From Paraflavitalea devenefica (lineage in GTDB: Bacteria > Bacteroidota > Bacteroidia > Chitinophagales > Chitinophagaceae): a stretch of 64,000 nt of DNA. Under the pieces are notes generated by a model, which had not been told where the DNA came from, ran no database searches, and saw nothing but the letters and a program-made list of their open reading frames with translations. The stretch lies in the NCBI RefSeq assembly GCF_011759375.1, contig NZ_JAARML010000003.1, positions 124,001 through 188,000 of the forward strand, given 5' to 3'. Positions 58,916-64,000 of this stretch are shown one piece after another (the stretch's first letter is position 1; each line of letters starts with the position of its first letter). Both the position numbers and the translations under genes were made by a program.

Positions 58916-59322
58916 TGTTTGGAGATATCGGCTACTGTTTTCTTTTCCAGCAGCTTGAGGGTTGCGTCACGCACCTGTATCATGGTTTCGTGAAGCCCGC
59001 AATGTTTTTCATCACAGTTTTTACAACGCTCATAGAAATAAAGACTTACGCAGGGTAGCATGGCTATGGGGCCATCTATGAGGCGCATGATCTTGGCCAT
59101 AGGGACTTCTTTGGGGGGCACTTTAAAGAAGTAGCCGCCTCCTTTTCCCTTTTTACTCTCGAGTATGCCTGCTTTTTTGAGTTCCAGCAGGATATTCTCC
59201 AGGAACTTTAATGGTATTTTTTTCTTTTTGGCTATTTCTGCAATGAGTACCGGCTGATTGTCTTTTTTCTCAGCCATGTACATCAATGCTTTAAAAGCGT
59301 ATTGGGCCTTTTTAGAAAGCAT
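58912..59322 (-). CDS. Rrf2-family transcriptional regulator
   Basis: 136-residue winged-helix regulator. MLSKKAQYAFKALMYMAEKKDNQPVLIAEIAKKKKIPLKFLENILLELKKAGILESKKGKGGGYFF is the DNA-binding half. The cluster region PCVSLYFYERCKNCDEKHCGLHE carries four Cys, as in iron-sulfur Rrf2 proteins (IscR/NsrR/RsrR type), so it may sense Fe-S status, NO or redox. The spacing C-x8-C-x2-C-x4-C differs from IscR. It lies upstream of a small LuxR-type gene on the same strand. Confidence 0.92.
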   Translation of the reverse strand: MLSKKAQYAFKALMYMAEKKDNQPVLIAEIAKKKKIPLKFLENILLELKKAGILESKKGKGGGYFFKVPPKEVPMAKIMRLIDGPIAMLPCVSLYFYERCKNCDEKHCGLHETMIQVRDATLKLLEKKTVADISKH

Positions 59323-59378
59323 GTGACGTTTTTGTTTGGCGGCGAGAAGTTAGAATAATTTTTTGAATAGCCAAGAAG

Positions 59379-59603
59379 TTAGACCAGTTTATGTTCATAT
59401 ATGTATTTAATGAGGCCAATGACATTGTTGGTCCGGGTCTTGCGAAGGATGTTTTTGCGGTGTGTTTCAACGGTCCGCTCACTGATGCCTAATTGCCCGG
59501 CGATCTCTCTGTTGTTGAATTCCCGTTCTATAAGGCGGATAATTTCCAGTTCACGAAAAGTAAGGGAGGTATTCTTAGTGGTAGCCTGTAGCTGCTTTTT
59601 CAT
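59379..59603 (-). CDS. Stand-alone LuxR/GerE-type HTH protein
   Basis: 74 residues: a bare GerE helix-turn-helix (TFRELEIIRLIEREFNNREIAGQLGISERTVETHRKNILRKTRTNNVIGLIKYIYEHKLV) with a short basic N-tail and no receiver or sensor domain. Such minimal proteins can act as regulators whose binding is tuned by level only. A candidate site CCGGTATA-TAACA-TATACCGG lies 41 bases upstream of the ATG, hinting at autoregulation. Confidence 0.88.
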   Translation of the reverse strand: MKKQLQATTKNTSLTFRELEIIRLIEREFNNREIAGQLGISERTVETHRKNILRKTRTNNVIGLIKYIYEHKLV

Positions 59604-59643
59604 ATTATCAGGTAATTTTCAGTTGACAAAGGTTAATGGTTAA

Positions 59644-59664
59644 CCGGTATATAACATATACCGG
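59644..59664. promoter_or_regulatory. Inverted repeat upstream of the LuxR-type gene
   Basis: CCGGTATA-TAACA-TATACCGG: perfect 8-bp arms and a 5-base spacer, 41 bases upstream of the minus-strand ATG at 59603. Position and size suit a dimeric HTH regulator. Confidence 0.55.
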
Positions 59665-59826
59665 ATATATAGATTTATCAGATGACAAATATTATTACAA
59701 GGTTGCCTGAAGCGGCACAATAAAAGGAAGTAGGCTCTTATTCCCGGGATATAGGTTTGTGGGCAAATATGGATAGACCCCTGGAAGGGAGGTAAAGGAC
59801 CGGATTAAGGCTAAGGTTTTGATAGC

Positions 59827-59845
59827 CATGAAATTAAATTTCATG
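59827..59845. promoter_or_regulatory. 19-bp perfect palindrome
   Basis: CATGAAATT-A-AATTTCATG, perfect 9-bp arms with one central base, between dapB and the LuxR-type gene. It has no T tail, so it is a protein site rather than a terminator. Confidence 0.6.
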
Positions 59846-59929
59846 CAGGACATTTTGGTTAAGCCCTGAAAAATTACATCAATTGTTCAAGAGCAGGAAA
59901 AAAATTTTAACCAAAATAGTTGTGTCTGA

Positions 59930-60646
59930 TCAAATTCCCAGCACGTCGCTCATCGTAAAAATCCCCTTTTTACCGGGGAGGAATTCTGCGGCCAGCACAG
60001 CGCCGGTTGCGAATCCTTTCCGGTTATGGGCGGTGTGTTTGATCTCGATGTCGTCTATGGCGGAGGTATAGCTAATGATATGGGTGCCGGGAGCCGGATC
60101 GGTCCGCTCACTGAGGATGACGAGGTCGGCTGCCTGGCTGCTTGGCTGGTTGACCCATTGCTTTTTTCCGGTGTTTTTGTCGAGTATCTGTTCTGCCAGG
60201 GTGATAGCCGTTCCGCTTGGGGCGTCTTTCTTTTCTGTATGGTGTATTTCTGTGAGCGATACGTTGTAATCGCTGTGCGGCGCCATGAGCTCGGCCAGTT
60301 TTTTATTGATGGCAAAGAAGATGTTGACGCCTACGCTGAAGTTGCTGGCATATAGTAAGGCGCCTTTGTGAACGAGGGCGTAGGTTTTAGCTTCTTCATA
60401 CCGTGCCAGCCAGCCGGTGGACCCGCTGACTACCGGAACGCCTGCTTCTATGCAGCGTGTTATGTTTTCAAAAGCACTTTCGGGGCCGGTGAATTCTATG
60501 GCTACATCTGCCTTACGGATGTTATTGATGGTATTGTCTTCCAGGTTTTCGATGCCTACTTTGAGTACAATTTCATGTCCGCGCTGAAGGGCAATTTCTT
60601 CAATGGCCTTTCCCATTTTCCCGTAACCGATGAGTGCAATTTTCAT
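59930..60646 (-). CDS. dapB: 4-hydroxy-tetrahydrodipicolinate reductase
   Basis: NAD(P)H-dependent step of lysine and meso-diaminopimelate synthesis. 238 residues: nucleotide site MKIALIGYGKMGKAIEEIA, VAIEFTGPESAFENITRCIEAGVPVVSGSTGW, and the catalytic EIHHTEKKDAPSGTAITLAE (near 137-156, His and Lys of the active site). Last of a four-gene minus-strand run parA-parB-DUF5683-dapB, the order also known from other Bacteroidota. Confidence 0.97.
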   Translation of the reverse strand: MKIALIGYGKMGKAIEEIALQRGHEIVLKVGIENLEDNTINNIRKADVAIEFTGPESAFENITRCIEAGVPVVSGSTGWLARYEEAKTYALVHKGALLYASNFSVGVNIFFAINKKLAELMAPHSDYNVSLTEIHHTEKKDAPSGTAITLAEQILDKNTGKKQWVNQPSSQAADLVILSERTDPAPGTHIISYTSAIDDIEIKHTAHNRKGFATGAVLAAEFLPGKKGIFTMSDVLGI

Positions 60647-60667
60647 GTCGAAAAGAATATAAGAATG

Positions 60668-60702
60668 TAGAATCCAGAATCCAGTATTCAGAATCCAGAA
60701 TA
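60668..60702. repeat. Heptamer array, five copies (CAGAATC)
   Basis: TAGAATC, CAGAATC, CAGTATT, CAGAATC and CAGAATA in exact register, in the 71-base gap between DUF5683 and dapB within the operon. Confidence 0.85.
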
Positions 60703-60717
60703 ATACAGGGTATGTTT

Positions 60718-61404
60718 TTAGCGGAGCGAAGATATTGTTTTTGTGCGATTGTTGTTGCCGATGTTGAAGACGAAACTAAGGCCAGCTACATTGCCTGGCA
60801 GGATGGTTGGTTTTACGTGGAAGGAAAGATCGTCACTGACATTGAAGTCTTTGAGGTGGGCATCTACCGTAGCATCTACTACATTGAGGCCCCAGAAGAG
60901 CAGGCCAAAGAGGACGGCATAGTCCATGTTGCGGCGGAATTCATTGCGGTAGTTGATGAGCGCATTCACATTTTTACCTTTCACCAATGTCCGTAGTTCG
61001 GGATCTACTTTATCCAGGAATATGGGCAGGTTGTTGCCGGCATCTGCTACCCTTACTGCATAGCGGGTCCTTTTGTACCATTCATTGTTGTAGTAGACGA
61101 GGTAAGCGGGGATACCGATGGCGGCAGCCACGATGGGCACTTTCCAGTATTTTTTGTTGTATACCTGTCCCCATCCGGGTATGATCGCAGAGCGGAGGGC
61201 TGCTTTACGGGGACTGTGTTTGGGTTTTTTGACAGCAGTGTCTTTGATTTTTGCCGTATCAATTTTGGCAGGCACTTTTTCAAGGACCTTGCCGGATGTA
61301 TCACTGACCACCAATGCAGGGCGAGTAGTGTCCTTTGGCCGCTGTGATGAAGCCAACAGCGGCATGGCGATGGTGACGGCAATAACAAGAATTACTCTGA
61401 TCAT
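60718..61404 (-). CDS. DUF5683-domain protein
   Basis: 228 residues with signal MIRVILVIAVTIAMPLLASSQ. A Pro/Lys/Thr linker leads to HSPRKAALRSAIIPGWGQVYNKKYWKVPIVAAAIGIPAYLVYYNNEWYKRTRYA (about 63-117), the DUF5683 core with two hydrophobic segments and a second span in MDYAVLFGLLFWGLNVVDATVDAHL. The position between parB and dapB is the known arrangement in Bacteroidota. Function is unknown; location suggests envelope. Confidence 0.88.
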   Translation of the reverse strand: MIRVILVIAVTIAMPLLASSQRPKDTTRPALVVSDTSGKVLEKVPAKIDTAKIKDTAVKKPKHSPRKAALRSAIIPGWGQVYNKKYWKVPIVAAAIGIPAYLVYYNNEWYKRTRYAVRVADAGNNLPIFLDKVDPELRTLVKGKNVNALINYRNEFRRNMDYAVLFGLLFWGLNVVDATVDAHLKDFNVSDDLSFHVKPTILPGNVAGLSFVFNIGNNNRTKTISSLR

Positions 61405-61415
61405 GCAAAAGATAC

Positions 61416-62339
61416 TTAGTTGGCAGTGACACCAATTGCATCCAATATTTTATTCAGATCCTGGATGGAGTAATACTCAATAGAAATACTGCCGTGTCCT
61501 GTTTTGTTGTGATTGAGTTTTACTTTGGTGCTGAAATGCGACGCTAAGTTATCTTCAATTTTCTTGTAAGCAGGTGGAAGAGAGGCTTTTACCGAATTTT
61601 TAACAGCAGTACCTGATTTGTAAAGCCTGCGTACCAGCTCTTCTGTTTGTCTTACGGATAGCCCTTTGCTTTTTATTTCGTTGAAGATAAAGAGTTGCTT
61701 ATCTACTGTATCCACGTTGATGATCGCCCGCGCATGTCCCATGCTGATAACACCGGTGCGTACAGCTACCTGTATATCGGGTGGTAGTTTGAGGAGGCGG
61801 ATGTAGTTGGCCACGGTACTTCTTTCTTTGCCCATGCGTTCTGCTACCTGTTCCTGCGTTTGGCTTAGCTCTTCCATCATACGCTTGTAGCTGAGGGCAA
61901 TTTCCATGGCGTTGAGGTCTTCACGCTGTAAGTTTTCCAGCAATGCCAGCTCCAGCAGTTGCTGGTCGTTGGCCTGGCGGATGTAGGCTGGTATGTCTTT
62001 AAGGCCGGCCAGTTTGGAAGCTCTCCAGCGGCGTTCTCCGGATATGAGCCTGTATTTACCATTGGGGAGTGAGGATACGGTGATGGGTTGCACCAGGTCG
62101 TGCATTTTGATAGAAGCAGCCAGTTCATTCAATGCCTGCTCATCAAAGTCGCGGCGTGGCTGCTTGGGGTTGGGCTCAATGTTTTCTACCGGTATGCGCT
62201 GCATGGCAGTGACCTGCTCCACTACCTGGGTTTTGAGGCTATTGCCGGTCGTGTTTTTCAGGTCGGAGTCAATACTCTGCAATAGGGAACGAATCCCTTT
62301 TCCCAGCAACTCTTTATTGTTACCTTTTTCTTTTGACAT
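61416..62339 (-). CDS. parB: Chromosome partition protein ParB
   Basis: Centromere-binding CTPase of the ParABS system, 307 residues. The N-terminal part has IEPNPKQPRRDFDEQALNELAASIKMHDLVQPITV and the CTP motif GERRWRASKLAGLKDIPAYIR (about 108-128), the HTH VAERMGKERSTVANYIRLLKLPPDIQ with ISMGHARAIINV, and a C-terminal dimerisation domain ending AIGVTAN. DUF5683 begins 11 bases after its stop and parA lies upstream across a heptamer array. Confidence 0.97.
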   Translation of the reverse strand: MSKEKGNNKELLGKGIRSLLQSIDSDLKNTTGNSLKTQVVEQVTAMQRIPVENIEPNPKQPRRDFDEQALNELAASIKMHDLVQPITVSSLPNGKYRLISGERRWRASKLAGLKDIPAYIRQANDQQLLELALLENLQREDLNAMEIALSYKRMMEELSQTQEQVAERMGKERSTVANYIRLLKLPPDIQVAVRTGVISMGHARAIINVDTVDKQLFIFNEIKSKGLSVRQTEELVRRLYKSGTAVKNSVKASLPPAYKKIEDNLASHFSTKVKLNHNKTGHGSISIEYYSIQDLNKILDAIGVTAN

Positions 62340-62350
62340 TGTTTGTTCTT

Positions 62351-62420
62351 TGAGCCTTGAGCTGTGAGCTTCGAGCTACGAGCAAGGGGCTCGCTGCTCG
62401 TAGCTCGCTACTCGCAGCTT
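62351..62420. repeat. Inverted heptamer array, ten units, in the parA-parB gap
   Basis: Ten 7-bp units in exact register fill the gap. The left five run TGAGCCT, TGAGCTG, TGAGCTT, CGAGCTA, CGAGCAA; the right five are inverse, GGGGCTC, GCTGCTC, GTAGCTC, GCTACTC, GCAGCTT. Together they contain a perfect 12-bp inverted repeat, GAGCTACGAGCA/TGCTCGTAGCTC, so the mRNA forms a long hairpin. It starts inside the parA stop codon and ends 11 bases before the parB ATG. Confidence 0.9.
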
Positions 62421-63219
62421 ATTCAAGTATTCTTTCTTCCTGTTTAATTTTGGTCATGTCATTTTTCTGCAGGATCTCTTTGGCCAGGTTGAGGTAGTTC
62501 ATGGCCCCTTTGCTCTGACCATCGTAGAGTATGACCGGCTTGCCTACACTGGGCGCTTCACTGATGCGGCTATTGCGGTGAATGATGGTATTGAATACCA
62601 TTTCATCGAAATGCTTACGTACTTCATTGACCACCTGGTTGCAGAGGCGCAGGCGGCCATCATACATGGTCATGAGGATACCTTCAATCATCAACTCAGT
62701 ATTCAGCCTGGTTTGTACTATTTTAATTGTATTCAGTAGCTTACCAAGACCTTCAAGGGCGAAGAATTCTGTTTGAACGGGAACTATCACGGAGTCGGCT
62801 GCTACCAACGCATTTACTGTGATAAGTCCCAGTGAAGGAGAGCAGTCAATGATAACGAAATCGTAATCATTTTTAACCGGCTCCAGTATGCCTTTCAATA
62901 CACCTTCCCGGTTGGGGTAGTTGATCATTTCGATCTCAGCACCTACGAGGTCAATGTGTGAAGGGATCACATCGAGGTTGGGAACGTCGGATTTTAAGAT
63001 GACGTCTTTGGCCAGGGTCCCGTTCACCATGCAATCGTACAGGCTTTGCTGGATATTGTGCAGGTCGAAGCCAACGCCGGTGGTGCTGTTGGCCTGCGGA
63101 TCAGCATCTACCAGGAGGGTCCTGAATTCCAGTACGGCCAGGCTGGCAGCCACGTTGATCGCTGAAGTGGTTTTACCTACACCGCCTTTTTGATTGGCTA
63201 CTCCAATTACTCGCGCCAT
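62419..63219 (-). CDS. parA: Chromosome partition ATPase ParA
   Basis: Deviant Walker-A ATPase that moves ParB-parS complexes, 266 residues. Motifs: VANQKGGVGKTTSAINVAASLA (residues 8-29), LLVDADPQANST, FVIIDCSPSLGLITVNALVAADSVIVPVQTEFFALEGLGKLL. First gene of the operon with parB; the parS site is not seen in the window. A 35-bp palindrome lies 52 bases upstream of the ATG. Confidence 0.97.
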   Translation of the reverse strand: MARVIGVANQKGGVGKTTSAINVAASLAVLEFRTLLVDADPQANSTTGVGFDLHNIQQSLYDCMVNGTLAKDVILKSDVPNLDVIPSHIDLVGAEIEMINYPNREGVLKGILEPVKNDYDFVIIDCSPSLGLITVNALVAADSVIVPVQTEFFALEGLGKLLNTIKIVQTRLNTELMIEGILMTMYDGRLRLCNQVVNEVRKHFDEMVFNTIIHRNSRISEAPSVGKPVILYDGQSKGAMNYLNLAKEILQKNDMTKIKQEERILE

Positions 63220-63270
63220 TGTTTTAAGTAAGGTTGTTTTTTTGTTTGGTTCAGGATATTGTATCTCTGC

Positions 63271-63305
63271 GTAATAATCAATAATTAATAATTATTGATT
63301 ATTAC
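63271..63305. promoter_or_regulatory. 35-bp perfect palindrome upstream of parA
   Basis: The 17-base arm GTAATAATCAATAATTA is followed by one A and its exact reverse complement. It lies between the UPF0173 gene and parA. No T run follows on the minus strand. It may be a protein site, an AT-rich hairpin, or the end of the upstream transcript. Confidence 0.6.
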
Positions 63306-63320
63306 GTTTGCTTCGAATGT

Positions 63321-64000
63321 TTATAAATCAATAGTACTACCAATTTGTATGAGTTGCAACTCAACGCCGGCATCAGCAAATGTTTTGATGGCCTGTTGGT
63401 GATCAATTTTGATATAGCCAAAGGTATCATAGTGAACGCCTACAACTGTCTGGCAATCTATCATGCGTGCGCATTCGGCAGCATCGGCAGCATCCATGGT
63501 AAAGTTGTCACCAATCGGTAAGATGGCAAAATTTAGTTTTGCCCAACGTGGTATTAACTGCATGTCTGTAGTGAGTGCTGTATCGCCACTATAGTAGAAA
63601 TTTCCTTCATTTGTATAGATGATGAATCCCATTGGGTTACCGCCATAGCTACCATCCGGCAGGCCGGAAGAGTGCTGGGCAACAACGCATTTAACGGTAA
63701 AAGGGCCAAAGTTCCATTTTCCCCCTGTATTCATCTGGTGTATACTGGTCACCTCCTGTTTCATGAGCCATTCGCCCACTTCCCAGCTACAGATGACCTG
63801 GGCACCGGTGCGGGTAGCGATACGTACACAGTCGGCTATATGATCGGCATGCCCATGCGACAGGAGGATGTAATCGGCCGGTATTTGATCAACATCTACT
63901 ACGTTATTTGCCAATTCGTTATAGGTTACAAAGGGATCGAACAACAGTTTCTTATCTTTGACGATCACCGAAAAACAGGAATGGCCGTAATAAGTTAGTT
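63321..64000 (-). CDS. UPF0173 metal-dependent hydrolase (start beyond window)
   Basis: Metallo-beta-lactamase-fold hydrolase of the UPF0173 group. The frame stays open to the edge: the last bases encode TYYGHSCFSV just ahead of IVKDKKLLFDPF, and the family normally begins M-K-[IL]-T-Y-Y-G-H-S, so only the first one or two codons are missing. Metal motif ILLSHGHADHIADCV, then GVVAQHSS-like VVAQHSSGLPDG, YYSGDTALT and LPIGDNFTMDAADA are present. Substrate unknown. It lies upstream of parA on the same strand. Confidence 0.93.
   Translation of the reverse strand, partial: LTYYGHSCFSVIVKDKKLLFDPFVTYNELANNVVDVDQIPADYILLSHGHADHIADCVRIATRTGAQVICSWEVGEWLMKQEVTSIHQMNTGGKWNFGPFTVKCVVAQHSSGLPDGSYGGNPMGFIIYTNEGNFYYSGDTALTTDMQLIPRWAKLNFAILPIGDNFTMDAADAAECARMIDCQTVVGVHYDTFGYIKIDHQQAIKTFADAGVELQLIQIGSTIDL

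Larger units (their letters stand above)
59604..59929. other. Intergenic region with two palindromes
   Basis: No gene is seen. The stretch is AT-rich and holds two operator-like inverted repeats at 59644-59664 and 59827-59845; the rest is unremarkable. Confidence 0.6.

Noticed and set aside
62351..62420. CRISPR array
   Set aside because: Units are 7 bp with no spacers; no cas gene in the window. The same applies to the 11-bp arrays.
61416..63305. parS centromere site
   Set aside because: The consensus TGTTTCACGTGAAACA or a close relative was not seen in or near the par genes; the 35-bp palindrome is unrelated.

Overview
The window is chromosomal DNA from a Bacteroidota bacterium, most likely a Chitinophagaceae-type organism (Chitinophaga/Niastella relatives). 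The evidence is -7 promoter elements of the TAnnTTTG type, type IX secretion (Por) C-terminal domains, lipoproteins with Cys lipoboxes, very large sensor kinases with two-component-regulator beta-propellers, an ECF42-type sigma factor paired with a YCII/DGPF protein, and the order parA-parB-DUF5683-dapB. I see no prophage, insertion sequence, CRISPR array or conjugative module. The region looks like ordinary core and accessory chromosome rather than an island.

Layout: 0-2.1 kb, two overlapping family 2 glycosyltransferases. 2.1-4.4 kb, a secreted S41/PDZ protease. 4.7-9.4 kb, rpsT and then sucA-sucB (E1 and E2 of 2-oxoglutarate dehydrogenase). 9.4-13.9 kb, a NarL-type response regulator, a small IPT-like lipoprotein and a 1028-residue propeller sensor kinase. 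14-20 kb, an RNA m5C methyltransferase, a NYN-domain protein, a T9SS subtilisin, a lipoprotein and mnmA. 20-25 kb, a phosphodiesterase, ssb, a Kir-type K+ channel, an alpha/beta hydrolase and an NmrA-like protein. 25-33 kb, a Chitinophagaceae-type conserved protein, a cryptic YkuD-like secreted protein, ECF42 sigma with YCII partner, a bestrophin, two secreted proteins and YihY. 33-38 kb, a LytTR regulator with a fossil of its former kinase, a T9SS protein and a divergent LytS-type propeller kinase. 38-50 kb, lipoproteins, an outer-membrane barrel, a tRNA-like gene, a sterol-desaturase-like enzyme, queD, DoxX, an M61 protease and guanine deaminase. 50-59 kb, ECF sigma/anti-sigma-like pair, NlpC/P60, ppa, phoH, hxlR, EcsC, YdeI, ahcY and Rrf2. 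59-64 kb, a small LuxR-type regulator, dapB-DUF5683-parB-parA and the start-truncated UPF0173 hydrolase.

The genes form many short units rather than one pathway. Clear working groups are sucAB (TCA cycle), the two sensor/regulator sets, the two sigma-factor pairs, and the chromosome-partition operon.

The most unusual content is between genes. At least eight intergenic sites carry arrays of a degenerate 7-bp unit, often beginning within two bases of a stop codon, with the consensus changing from site to site. Two further sites carry five copies of a related 11-bp unit. The parA-parB gap holds ten heptamers arranged as an inverted array. Other points of interest are a 30-codon histidine-kinase remnant still overlapping its response regulator, a tRNA-like gene with a non-canonical anticodon loop, several long perfect palindromes (35 bp upstream of parA, 19 bp near luxR), and possible unannotated small RNAs. 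All calls come from reading the sequence; no database search was run.
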